DNA from: Pyrenophora tritici-repentis
Lineage: Eukaryota > Ascomycota > Dothideomycetes > Pleosporales > Pleosporaceae
DNA: 64,000 nt
Assembly: GCF_003171515.1 (NCBI RefSeq)
Contig: NC_089392.1
Location: forward strand, 1,240,001 to 1,304,000
Direction: 5' to 3'
Each line of letters begins with the position of its first letter. The stretch's first letter is position 1. Of the stretch, positions 11,740 through 22,137 are shown in pieces. Under the pieces are notes generated by a model that was not told the origin of the DNA, did not search any database, and worked only from the letters and a program-made list of their open reading frames with translations. A program made the translations under genes and the position numbers.

Positions 11740-12549
11740 CTATTCCTCAGCAGGGGCGGTGATGGCCTTGCGGACGGCGCGGCCACGCTGCCTGGAGTTC
11801 ATGCGGCGCTCGAGGGACTGGGGACCCTTCTGGACAACCTCGGCACCCTCGGTGAGGATGAGCTCGATGTGGGAGGGGTTGGACATGTAAGGGTTGATCT
11901 GGGGCTGTTAGGCTAGGGTGCGGAATATGGGCCAGTTATACATACACGACCGTGAGCACGGTAAGTGCGCCTTCGCTGCTTGGGAGCCTGGTTGACCTGG
12001 ATGTGCTTGATGATCAAGTTCTCGGTGTTGAGACCCTTGGTGTCGGCGTTGGCCTCGGCGTTCTTGAGGAGACCGATGAGGATCTCAGCGGACTTGACGG
12101 GCCAGCGGGCCTTGGAGACACCGAAAGCCTTGCCTGCTCAAGTCAGCGTATGTTCGTGCAATTGCTGACATGCACGCCACTCCACAGTCCCCTAATCCTC
12201 CTCTTCCAGTGCATTTCCCCTCTAGCTTTCAGGCGTATGTTCGTTCAGGGCGACTCACCCTGTGCAGTGCGTCCAGTGCTGCCAGCGTACCGCCTCATGG
12301 GAATGGCCTCCTTGTGCTCCAAGACATTTCCGAGGTAGGTGAGCGCGCGGTCGAGCTTCCAGCCGTTGACGGCCTGGGCGGTCTCGCGGGTGTTCTTGAA
12401 GGAAACGCGGAGGTAGCTGCCGCGGGCGCGGGCAGACTTTGCGCCGTCAATGGAGGTTGCTCCGTAGCGAACCTGCAAGAATTAATGCCATGTTCGTAAT
12501 GCACGTGTTGCGCCAGGATATAGATAGACGACGGTGGCAGACGTACCAT
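11740..12549 (-). CDS. RPL17: 60S ribosomal protein L17 (uL22)
   Basis: Four exons: 12549-12547 (only the ATG), 12472-12259, 12133-11946 and 11898-11740, giving 187 aa, the usual length. The sequence reads [20 protein letters not shown], then the conserved [34 protein letters not shown] and [19 protein letters not shown] segments of eukaryotic L17. It is a structural protein of the large subunit near the exit tunnel. Intron 1 (12473-12546, donor GTACGT) follows the start codon directly, a layout common in fungal ribosomal protein genes. The gene is divergent from fibrillarin with 340 bp between the start codons, so a shared growth-regulated promoter is likely. Confidence 0.97.
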
Positions 12550-12889
12550 TTTGTCGAGATGTGCTGTGGTGGTTAGTTGAGATTGACGACGATGTTGTGT
12601 CGACCGAAACCGAAAATGCGACTGGAGTTCGTGGGCTCTCGGCAAAAGTAGCGGGCCGCTTGCGCCAACCCAGATATGATTGGCCACGCAGCTTGGGGCG
12701 CTAGGACAGCCGTCTGGAGCTTAGAAAAAAATCTCGAACTTCAACCGCGAAGCTCCTGCAGTACCTCGTCCGCGACAACCGTACCCACAGCCTCTATTGC
12801 AGTTGCCTTTCAACGCGTACAGGAGCTAATCTTGCCCAACAGCTTTTGCAGCCCTATATTATACCCCAAGTACTTTGATCCGATAAGAA
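12550..12889. promoter_or_regulatory. shared divergent promoter region, RPL17 / fibrillarin
   Basis: 340 bp separates the two start codons, one gene per strand, both for ribosome production. Bidirectional control is inferred from the layout. I do not recognise a specific operator here and there is no clear TATA box. Confidence 0.55.
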
Positions 12890-14052
12890 ATGGCCTTTAC
12901 TCCCAGGTACGATGCTCTAACATCTTGAATTTGGATCGCGACACGAGCTTTGTTCCAAGCGCGCAACATCTTGTTCAATTACATGTCAGCGCATTTCTAA
13001 CATTCAACACAGAGGCGGACGTGGCGGTGGTGACCGTGGTGGTCGTGGCGGTCGCGGTGGCTTCACTCCTAGAGGTGGTGCCCGCGGTGGATTTGGTGGA
13101 GGTCGCGGCGGCGGCGACCGTGGTGGCCGCGGTGGTGGCCGTGGCGGCGGTCGCGGTGCTCCTCGAGGCAGGGGCGCTCCTCGTGGAGGTGCCCGTGGAG
13201 GTGCGCGCGGTGGTGCTAAAGTCATTGTCGAGCCGTGAGTAGAGCTCATTCTCATGTATGCGACTTGCGCTAATTTGGATCCAGCCATCGCCACGCTGGA
13301 GTTTTCGTCGCACGCGGAAAAGAAGATCTCCTTGTCACCAAGAATTTGACTCCCGGAGAATCTGTTTACGGCGAGAAGCGCATCAGCGTTGGTTCCACCG
13401 CCGCACCAAAGGACGGCGAGACCGAGGCCCCATCCAGCACCGAATACCGCGTCTGGAATCCCTTCCGTTCAAAGTTGGCCGCAGGTATCTTGGGTGGTGT
13501 CGACAACATCTACATGGGACCCGGCTCCAAGGTCTTGTACTTGGGTGCCGCCTCAGGAACCTCAGTATCTCACGTTGCTGATATCGTCGGACCGGAAGGA
13601 ACCGTCTTCGCAGTTGAGTTCTCGCACCGCTCAGGTCGTGATCTGATCAACATGGCTACCCACCGCACAAACGTCATCCCCATCGTCGAGGACGCCCGGT
13701 AAGCATCACGTGATTCGCGCTTTTGATGGGATTTGATGCTAACCTTCCCAGTCACCCTCTCAAGTACCGCATGCTCGTTGGCATGGTCGACTGCATCTTC
13801 GCCGACGTTGCCCAGCCTGACCAGGCCCGTATCGTCGGTCTCAACGCCGGATTGTTCCTCAAGGTTGGCGGCGGTATCGTCATTTCCATCAAGGCCAACT
13901 GTATCGACTCAACCGCTGCCCCCGAGGCTGTCTTCGCACAGGAAGTCAACAAGCTGAGGGAGATGGGCATCAAGCCTAAGGAGCAGCTTACTCTTGAGCC
14001 CTTCGAGCGTGACCACGCCATGGTTGTCGGTGTCTACCAGCGATCGCAATAA
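12890..14052 (+). CDS. NOP1: fibrillarin, box C/D snoRNP 2'-O-methyltransferase
   Basis: Four exons: 12890-12906, 13013-13234, 13285-13698 and 13752-14052, giving 317 aa. The first exon codes MAFTP plus part of an Arg and joins an RGG-rich GAR domain (to about residue 80). The methyltransferase core follows: [20 protein letters not shown] is the SAM-binding loop, [12 protein letters not shown] follows it, and [10 protein letters not shown] carries the catalytic-region Asp. It guides 2'-O-methylation of pre-rRNA in the nucleolus with Nop56/Nop58/Snu13, and methylates a histone H2A Gln in other eukaryotes. Introns of 106, 50 and 53 nt all have clean GT-AG ends and restore the frame. The GAR-coding DNA is very GC-rich and gives long antisense open frames that are shadows. 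Confidence 0.97.
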
Positions 14053-14296
14053 ATGGGGGACCAGAGCTGTAATGGTTTGACGGCGCTTTTCTGATTTCAA
14101 TCATGCATGCATGCGGTCATATACCTGTACTCGCACGGAACTTGGTACTTGGTGTTTTCAGGCGTCACGAGGGAACTTTGTCATCAACTTTCAGATAAAA
14201 GATTTATGGATGCAATTCAAACGTTTACGACTACGGCTTCATCTGCATTCTGTGCTACTAATTCGACAAAGGGTTTGTGGATGCTCTGCATCAAGA

Positions 14297-14779
14297 TTAC
14301 GGATGGTTGAGAAAGGGGCCGATGAAGTCACACCGCACCGAACTCAACTTGTTGTCATACCCATAACGACCCAGCATTTTGATTCCTGGGAAGGTAAACG
14401 GAAGCGCTTCGCCATGACAATCTGGCTCGCTGCATTATACATGTAAGCTCACTGTCTATGCCTCCAGTCTGGGGCAGGTACATACGAGTACAGAGTGCAG
14501 AATGTGCCGTTATCTGGCCCAGCTGATGAGACATGCTTGTAGTAGGTGGGCGGCATATTGACTGTGTTCCCGTTAGTCCTCTGACTTCATCTCGTGGTAT
14601 CTATGGGGAGGCATACAGCACGATGAGACTTCCATTTGCATGTTGTCGCAGTTTCCGCGAAACGATGCGTCAGTGCAAATGAAGAGGTGAGTTGTAGAAG
14701 GTGCCGTATTGGATTGAGGTGTTGGTGCTGCGAGAATGGAGGGGGTCAGGAGGACGAGGGCAGTGGTAAGGAAGTGCAT
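14297..14779 (-). CDS. small secreted cysteine-rich protein, crystallin-like pattern
   Basis: Three exons: 14779-14617, 14561-14486 and 14429-14297, giving 123 aa. Both introns (55 and 56 nt) have GTATG-type donors and CAG acceptors, and splicing keeps one frame to a TAA. The signal peptide is MHFLTTALVLLTPSILAAP. Six cysteines follow in the mature part: FICTDASFRGNC, VSSC, GTFCTLYS, EPDCHGEA and SSVRCDF. The order (CTD-x-F-x-G-x-C; GPDNGTFCTLY; CxG...; LSSVRC) is that of fungal small secreted beta/gamma-crystallin-like proteins, some of which are candidate effectors; that link is from family memory. A TATA box lies 94 bp upstream. Cut at the first intron, a reader would see only a 68-residue stub, so it is easily missed. 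Confidence 0.75.
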
Positions 14780-14872
14780 TACTACGGCTTCTCCGATCTT
14801 TGTTTCCTCTCTTTAGATGAATAGAAGGGTGAGATATGGAGATACTTGAATCGGGAGGGATTGTTTTGCATT

Positions 14873-14880
14873 CTTATATA
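14873..14880 (-). promoter_or_regulatory. TATA box of the small secreted protein gene
   Basis: TATATAAG on the minus strand, 94 bp upstream of the ATG at 14779. Position and sequence fit a regulated fungal promoter. Confidence 0.55.
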
Positions 14881-15248
14881 TTTGATTCGTGTAACAGTGG
14901 CCCTGAGGGATGTTGTTCCTCCCTGGGGACAATGCGTTGTACCTGCTGACCGACCGAGGGCTGGAACATGGCTGTACTCTTTTCGACCACGATCAAATGT
15001 TTTGGGGATGAAGGTTGTCAGTACATTTTCTGGGCGCGAGGCGTCAGATGAGGGTGCGTTGGCAGAATACATGTGGTGGCGAGCAAATCGTCTTCAATCA
15101 ACGAGCTACTCACTAGTCGCCTGGCCTTGAATCCTAGGCACAAGCGCTGTACACTAAGCACCAATATAACTGTCGCTCGAAAGAGTTTGATCCAGAAAAA
15201 GCAATTCCGCATAGCATCTGCAGTGACGATCAATGAAATGTTGAGGCG

Positions 15249-15256
15249 TGACGTCA
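15249..15256. promoter_or_regulatory. palindromic CRE-like site TGACGTCA
   Basis: Perfect 8-bp ATF/CREB-type bZIP site about 95 bp upstream of the SDR start at 15344, in the 564-bp region shared with the divergent secreted-protein gene. Such sites bind Atf1-type stress regulators in fungi. Use here is inferred. Confidence 0.4.
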
Positions 15257-15343
15257 GACCAACGTACGTACTTGGGGAAACACAAGTAGGCAAAGCTCAC
15301 CCCGCAAGCATTCTCCAAACTAAAACAGCAACCCCACATCAAC

Positions 15344-16276
15344 ATGGCAGTCCAACCACCAGTTCCAGCATTATACAAGAACATCATCATCTCGGGTGGT
15401 GCGCGCGGCATTGGCCGAGCGTTGACCCGGATGATGCTCGAGGCCGGCCACCACGCCTACATCATGGACATTGACGAGGAAGAGCTTGAGCATACGACCA
15501 AGACACACCTCAAGCAATACTACGAAGACGGCAGACTTGGATCGTCGATTTGTGATCTACGCAACGTCGAGGATATCCGTGCCAAAGTCAAGGAAGCAGC
15601 CAAGTTCTTCAACGACCGCATTGATGTTCTAATCAACAACGGCGGCATTGCCAGTCCACAATGGAAAGACGGTAAGACCATGGAGGACCTCTCCACCATT
15701 GACGAATGGCAAGCGTACATGGATACCAACCTTACGGCGCCTTTTGCCATGTCACAAGCTTGTATACCTTACATGAAGGCGCGCGCATCGGACTTTGAGC
15801 ATGGCGCACATATACAAAACGCAAACAACTCCAGCCCGGCCGGACCATGTATCATCCACATTGGCTCTTTCCGTGCACATCAGTCGGATCCCGTGAGTAT
15901 TTCTTGTCTAACGCATGTGAGAGACATACTGACTGGATACGTCAACGTTCAGAACCAGGAAGGCTATGCTTCAAGTAAGTCTGGTCAGATCGGACTGATG
16001 CACTCAATGGCCATCAGTTTGGGTCGTTTGGGTATCAGGGTCAACCTCATTGCACCTGGACGCATCAAGGTGGCGCACGAGAGCAAAGAGGGTGATGAGA
16101 AGGGGGCGGATTGGGCGAGCCAGATCAGTGAAAAGGACGTGTCTGATCATCCGACCAACAGAGCAGGAAGGCCGAAGGACATTGCTGATGCTGCGCTGTA
16201 TCTCATCGAGGCTGGTTTTGTGACTGGCCAGGATATTACCGTCGATGGAGGGGCACTTAGGAAGAAGAATGCTTGA
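15344..16276 (+). CDS. short-chain dehydrogenase/reductase
   Basis: Two exons, 15344-15892 and 15953-16276, giving about 290 aa. The 60-nt intron (GTGAGT donor, CTGAC branch site, TTCAG acceptor) is a multiple of three and free of stops, so unspliced sequence also reads through as 310 aa. The Rossmann motif is SGGARGIGRA, NNGG follows the NAD(P)-binding half, HIGSFRA supplies the catalytic Ser, and EGYASSKSG supplies Tyr-x3-Lys. The C-terminal GRPKDIADAALYLIEAGFVTGQ and DGG are typical of classical SDRs. MDIDEEE after beta-2 places an Asp where NAD rather than NADP is preferred. Substrate unknown. Confidence 0.88.
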   Translation: MAVQPPVPALYKNIIISGGARGIGRALTRMMLEAGHHAYIMDIDEEELEHTTKTHLKQYYEDGRLGSSICDLRNVEDIRAKVKEAAKFFNDRIDVLINNGGIASPQWKDGKTMEDLSTIDEWQAYMDTNLTAPFAMSQACIPYMKARASDFEHGAHIQNANNSSPAGPCIIHIGSFRAHQSDPVSISCLTHVRDILTGYVNVQNQEGYASSKSGQIGLMHSMAISLGRLGIRVNLIAPGRIKVAHESKEGDEKGADWASQISEKDVSDHPTNRAGRPKDIADAALYLIEAGFVTGQDITVDGGALRKKNA

Positions 16277-16412
16277 GCAGCTAGGCGGAGAGGTTTGGTG
16301 ATGTACGGACGATGATCGATAGTGTATAACTAGTTAGGCTTAGAAATAAGAACATTGAATTTATCCTGGAAATGCCAAAATCAGCAGACTTGGTGATGAA
16401 CAGGGAAGTTGG

Positions 16413-16532
16413 CACCTGTGTGAGATAAAATATCTGACAGCGTGGATAATCACCGGCAGGCACTTAACAGGCATCTGGTGACTACAGTGGCTTTGTACAC
16501 CAGTATGTCAAGCATTTTATGTCTCCCGGGTG
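16413..16532 (+). repeat. MITE-like inverted-repeat element, copy A
   Basis: About 120 bp running from CACCTGTGTGAGATAAAAT to CATTTTATGTCTCCCGGGTG. The ends are imperfect inverted repeats of each other, and the interior has no ORF. It matches copy B (23130-23243) at both ends and the partial copy C (58866-58921) along its right half, which shows a dispersed family rather than chance. Target-site duplication not clear. Confidence 0.6.
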
Positions 16533-16658
16533 TCGGGATGGCGGAACAAGGCCGCTCAAGCTCAGCCGCACGGGCCTCTGTACTCGCCTAACTAAAATAT
16601 TGCGGCGAATGACGCGCGCATCAACTTGGACTCACTTTGAGCGCGCTCTCATGTCCTG

Positions 16659-19600
16659 ATGACTGTACACGGCCTCATCTCGCGTCATAACTTCACTTCG
16701 TCAAATTGGCTTCCCAAATAAACGCCATTGGTCGGATTACGACTGCAACGACTAATGCCCGCTTCCTCGCTTTGCGCTTTCCGAGCAGACTACTCATAAG
16801 GCAGTCGAGACTCGCCGTCTTTAGCCTCGAGGCCAGAAACGCGCGCATACTCAGTCCAGGTTGTTACCTTCACCAGACGTCTGTGCCCCACAATTCCGTC
16901 TTGGATGCCTTGAAGAACCTTGCAGCAGGGCGTACCAAGAGCGACGACTTCTCCCAGTCTCGTCCTGTGCTTGAGCCGGCGCCGTTTAAGATCCTTCGCG
17001 AAGAAGACTTACGCTTCCATCCGACAGCAATTGTATGCGACCCCGTCCCCGTAGTGCCTCTCCACGGACCCGGGCTTGACGAGAAGCGGAAGCAATCCTC
17101 GAAAAGGCACGACATGTCTCACGGTGTCGAAATTATCACCACGCCTACGGGTGACACGGCCGGTACTACGCTCATATTTCGCACGTCAAGCAAACACTAT
17201 GTGTTTGGAAGTATGGCAGAGGGCACACAGCGTGCCACGGTAGAACAGGGAGTCCGTCTGCTCAAGGCTCAGGACTTCTTCTTGACGGGAAAAGCCGATT
17301 GGAAGAACATGGGCGGAATCATGGGCATGATGCTCACACTAGCCGACTCGAGCACCTCCTCATATACCACTGCTATGGAGATATTTCGCGAGGCTCAAAA
17401 GCGAGGCAAGAAGGGTGGGGGCCCACAGAAACCGCATTTCGACATCTACGGACCGCCCAACTTGAAGCATATGCTAGGCACTTGCCGGAGATTCATCTTC
17501 AGGAAGGGCTTGCCTATCAACACGACCGAATATGGGAATCATGTGCATGAGAAGGACGAGAATGGTGCTATATTGCCGACCTGGCAGGACTCCATGATCA
17601 AAGTCTGGGCCCTTTCCGTGTCGCCCACCGTCTCTGAACACAATGCGCAGGCGGAAGCTGAACTTGAGTCAAGACGGAGGCATTTTGACACCAAACTCAA
17701 CACATTTGCGGGGTTCCAAGCTCCAGAGAATGAGAGCCCGGAAGCGCGTGAAAAGCGGTATGATCAAATACGGACAGCGACCATTAAATTCATGTTCGAT
17801 TCGAATTGGAGTTTTGACACACTTGTGGAACGACACATTTCAGAGGTAGACATGCCTGCTGCCATGTTCATCCGCGACCCAGCGACAAAAGGCTTTCAAC
17901 CTTACCACGGCCCAAAGCCAGGCGGTTCAGATCCTCTTCCTGACATCACTGTTTGGACGCGGACACCATGGCCGGGCGCCGGAATCTTGGCTCTCCCGCC
18001 AACTAAACCTGCACCGGAAGCCATCTCGTACATTGTTAAATCACACCCCGTCCGTGGCCAATTTGATGTCGCAAGCGCCAAAGCGCTGGGCGTCACTCCA
18101 GGACCGGACTATGGGAAACTCACAAACGGGATTCCGGTTAAGAATGCAAAAGGAGAGTTGATCCACCCAAACCAGGTCATGGGACCCGACAGGCCCGGTC
18201 AGGGTATCGCTATTCTAGATGTTCCCTCGGTCGCGTACGTCGAAAGTATCGTGCGCAAAGAGGAGCTTAGTTCGCCAGATGTCATGACTGGAATACGTGC
18301 CATCGTTTGGATGCTGGGCCCTGGTGTTGCAGGCCATCCAGTTCTTACTGAATTCATGGAGAAACTGAGCGATGTACAGCACTTCGTTTCGTCCGTAGAT
18401 ACTGCCCCGAACCGTGTTTCGTTTAATTCGGTCGCTGGCCAAGCTACACGACTGAACCTGATTGATCCTAAGAGGTACTCGACGCTCGTGTTTGACAGCA
18501 CCGAAGTGCCGCAGAAGACTGTCCACAGGACCACTCCTGCAAGGACGTCATCATTACCACCAAATATCTTCGCTGCTGACCGAGGTATGACCTTCACACT
18601 AATGCCTAAATTTGAAGCCCACAAGGAGACGGCCACGCCGCTCTTTGATCTTGAGACAGCACGAAAGGAAGCATCACCTGAGGTCCTTGAGCTGGCACAA
18701 AAAGCCCAAGAATCTTTGCGACAGCATCGCGGAGATATGCTTAAGTGGAGACAGCTGCTGGCACGCCCCGATACTGAGATCACTACTCTTGGGACAGGGT
18801 CTGCTCTACCATCGAAATATCGCAATGTCTCTGCTACATTAGTGCGGGTACCGGGCGTTGGCAACTATCTCCTTGATTGCGGTGAGAACACTTTGGGACA
18901 ATTGTCGAGAGTGTTCTCCCACGAAGAGTTCGTTGACGTACTAAAGAATCTGCGGATGATCTGGATAAGTCACTTGCACGCCGACCATCACTTGGGCACA
19001 GCAGCAGTAATCAAAGCATGGTATCAGCTGGTACACAATAGTGTCCCAAATCCACATACACTCGGTAACTCCACGGACGGCATTGATGTTAAATCGTATG
19101 GTCTCTCCGTCATCTCACACAGAGGCATGCTCCAATGGCTCAATGAGTACTCCTCCGTCGAGGACTTCGGATATAGCCGCATTCTCCCCCTGCAACTCAC
19201 GCCCAACGAAAAGGGAAAGAGCTCAACATTATCCGTCTTGAACTCTTTTGAAAAACTGGAATCCGAGAACCCTAGCATTCATAGGCGGGAATTCGAACAG
19301 CTGTTGGGTTTTGAAGACATCCAAAGTGCCCATGTAGCACATTGCCACGGCTCCATGGCTGTTACATTCACGTTCCCACGATCACCTTCAGACCCGGAAG
19401 ACGTCAAGCCGCTCAAAGTCAGCTACTCGGGTGATTGCAGACCGAGCTACCATTTTGGTAGAGTTGGAGCGGATACTACCGTTCTCATCCACGAAGCTAC
19501 CTTTGACGATGAACTGATAGGCGACGCAAAAGCGAAGAAACATTCTACTACTTCTGAAGCTCTTGGTGTTGGTGAAAAGATGAATGCCAAAGCTGTCGTC

Positions 19601-20080
19601 CTTACGCACTTTAGCCAACGTTACCAGAATATCCCGGTCCTTCAACCTGTAGAAGACGAGCAAGCAGACAACTTACTCCCAGAGGATGCCACGGAAGACG
19701 TTGTCGATGACGAAGCTGATGCTGACCCCACCACCGAGAACGCCGATAATATGGACATACACCCAGCTAAACCTTCATTGCAACACCAACCTACTACTGG
19801 TGAGCGAGTGATTAAGATAAGGAACAAGGACATGAAGGTCGCGATCGCATTTGACTACATGCGCGTGAAAATCGGGGATATATGTGAGATGGAAAAGTTC
19901 AACGATGCGCTGAATGCACTGCTCGTGACGGAGGATGAGGAAGTGAATGCAGAGGGCGAAGCGGATGGCGCGGGTGCGAATGCCAATGGAAAGCGGGTGA
20001 GTGAGGACGACGGGGATGGCAAAACCAACGGAAAGAAAAAGCAGAAGAAGCAAAAAGAGAAGAACAAGAGGAATAATTGA
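16659..20080 (+). CDS. TRZ1: tRNase Z, long form (tRNA 3' endonuclease)
   Basis: The coding frame is open from 16691 to TAA at 20080, but the first ATG in that frame is at 17114 (HDMSHGVEIITTPTGD), giving 989 aa. The ~136 codons before it look like protein and start with Arg/Ser-rich, acid-poor sequence like a mitochondrial presequence. A two-codon exon (ATG ACT, 16659-16664) spliced at GTACAC to 16805 would supply a start (MTSRLAVFSLEARN...). The C-terminal half has the metallo-beta-lactamase motif SHLHADHHLG, LGTGSALPSKYRN before it, SYSGDCRPS and LTHFSQRY; the N-terminal half lacks the His motif, as in ELAC2/Trz1. It removes 3' trailers from pre-tRNAs in nucleus and mitochondria. The C-terminus ends in an acidic stretch followed by a Lys-rich tail. 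Confidence 0.92.
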
Positions 20081-20534
20081 TAGTGTTAGCTGAGCACGAA
20101 TGTATACAGTATGAGTTCACACTGCGTATGCGATGATGAAGATACTTTTGGAGCTTACTGAGGTGGTTTTGTATCATGAGACGCGCGTTAGTGTTGGTGA
20201 CTACATGCGCGTGAGACGGGTCGAATTTGGAGTTTCACATCGCTGAAGTACATCAGGGTACGATGACATCACGGACCGTTATCCCGAACCATATGACATA
20301 TAGTATGTGATTCAGAGCGAAATTTATCGGTTTAGTGTATGACTAGAGGTGTGAGCACGTGTAACTTCAGATGCTGTGGAGAAGACGATCCATGGTTCAG
20401 CACAATACTCGCACATCTTGAAAAGTTAGATACCTCCACGTTGCACTCTTGACCTACACTTTTGCGCAGATCAAAGCACCGGTATACACCAAACATAACT
20501 TATATCTTCACGTGCCTCGCCGTCAAAACACAGT
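20081..20534. other. gene-free stretch
   Basis: 454 bp between the tRNase Z stop and the next start. No gene or repeat recognised. Confidence 0.5.
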
Positions 20535-21518
20535 ATGGACCTCCTCACTGAGCTGGAATCCCTAGCGCAAAAGTGCGAGACCACATCTAGCTCTGGTGTC
20601 TCTCCACTTGACATTACCAGCTGGCAGACACTCTTCGATTTCAACGCTTCAAAAGCCGAAGAAGAGATTACAGATCACCGCGCCAACCTAAACCGCATCG
20701 CCATCTCCGCCGAGCACTGGGCCACTGTGCAAATAGAGCAAGAAGCACTCGGTCATGACAGGGAGAGCTATGTCTACCAGCTCAGCCGACGCGCCAAAGC
20801 AAGCGCATCGCCCAAGCCGCCAACTCAGCTATCCACTCTACCCCTCGCGTAACAGAAGCGCCTCTTGAGAAAACGGTGGCTTCTCCGACTATCCCATGAG
20901 CTGGCCACCGCAGAGAAGATCCAAGAGATCGCACACCTACCCACACCACCGCGCATACTACTAGACGAACAAGACCCTACGATACGCTTCGTCGAAGTCG
21001 ACATCCTGGCCAAAGAAGCTATTGAAAACTGCATTGATCCATCAACTATATACTTCATCAATCACAGCGTTTCAGCAGAGCTGGCGCTGGCGGATACATG
21101 TATAGCACCGACGCTCGGCCTCGACGCTACAATGCCTCAACACCGCCTATCCAGCTCAGCCGTACCAGCGCCATAGCAGAAAACGTATCCTGTGCCGTAT
21201 TTCTTCTACGGTACACTAGCGGATGAGGATAGGTTGGTAGCGTTGCTGGGTCTCGAGGAAAGGCCTCAGCTTACGCCGGCGAAGGTGCGGAGAGCGAGGG
21301 TGGAGATGAGGGGGAAATATCGGGGGGTTGGTGGATGGGAGAGAGGGGATGAGGTCAAGGGGTGGATGTTTGTTGTTGGGTGTGAAGGGCATGAGGATGC
21401 GCTGAGAGGGTATGAGACGGATGCTTATGAGGTTGTTAGATGTGAGATTTTTGGGGAGGAGGGCGTGGGAAGGGTGAAGGAGTTGACGTTTAGGTTTTGT
21501 GAGGAAGTCGTTGGGTAG
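20535..21518 (+). pseudogene. gamma-glutamylcyclotransferase/AIG2-like gene with two in-frame stops
   Basis: One frame from ATG 20535 to TAG 21518, broken by TAA at 20850-20852 and TAG at 21174-21176, otherwise intact for ~326 codons. The three parts are an N-terminal helical region (MDLLTELESLAQK...), a linker ending PTLGLDATMPQHR, and the AIG2-like domain beginning PYFFYGTLADEDRL and ending EVVRCEIFGEEG. YGTLAD is the substrate-loop motif of the fold, and YETDAYEVVRC contains the expected Glu. Fungal members of this family carry all three parts in one protein, so the stops break a single gene. Both stops are followed by CAG. No intron of usable size removes either. As translated, the 105-aa product would lack the enzyme domain. 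Confidence 0.75.
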
Positions 21519-22137
21519 AGAAGGTGGGTGTGTCTAGTGAAAAAGGGTTTTAGTTTTGGTGTATATAGCTGGAATGATGAATGCGATCGCGTCACATAAT
21601 CGAATGTAGTTGGTGCTGACGAGGGAATGTGGGACCCAGATTTTCATGATGATGATGTCGCTGCGGAGTGAGTTGTTGTGCTTCCGATTAGGTTACTGCT
21701 ATACTGTGAATTCACTTACAGCTCTGAATGTATCTAAGCATCGCTTTCAGGACAAAGGTAGCATGTAATACGTCTCTTGTATGCGCCAGGTAGGTATGCA
21801 ATAGCTGGACAATCGCCATTTTCGAGAGGAAGGGGGCTATGATACCTACATACCAAAAACGAATGTGAGAATAGAGGCGTTGCGCGTTTATCATAATTCC
21901 ACTGAGATACAGGCAACAGGAGATGATGGGGAGGATTGCTGAGATGAAGGCACAGGGTAGTGGGGCTTCTTTGGTCTTTACGCGAACCAACCTTGGAAGA
22001 CGCAACTTCCAAGGTGAGCTTAGCTTATCTTACCCCAGGTGAGCACGCAAGACAACGTCATCAACGAACTTCAACGACATCAAACACATCGATTCTCAAA
22101 CGATTCCCAAGCAATCTGAGCCTTCTAGAATAGCAGG
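21519..22137. other. gene-free stretch
   Basis: 619 bp. A hydrophobic 97-codon minus-strand frame (21712-22005) has no homologous look or splice support. Nothing else seen. Confidence 0.45.

Noticed and set aside
12975..13313. Two minus-strand low-complexity ORFs rich in Ala/Thr or Pro/Arg
   Set aside because: Mirror of the fibrillarin GAR-coding repeats.
18199..18864. 221-codon minus-strand ORF
   Set aside because: Antisense shadow of the tRNase Z coding sequence; no domain-like text.
21712..22012. Hydrophobic minus-strand ORFs between the cyclotransferase-like and SDR genes
   Set aside because: Two overlapping frames in the same region, no start context, no splice support, no family.
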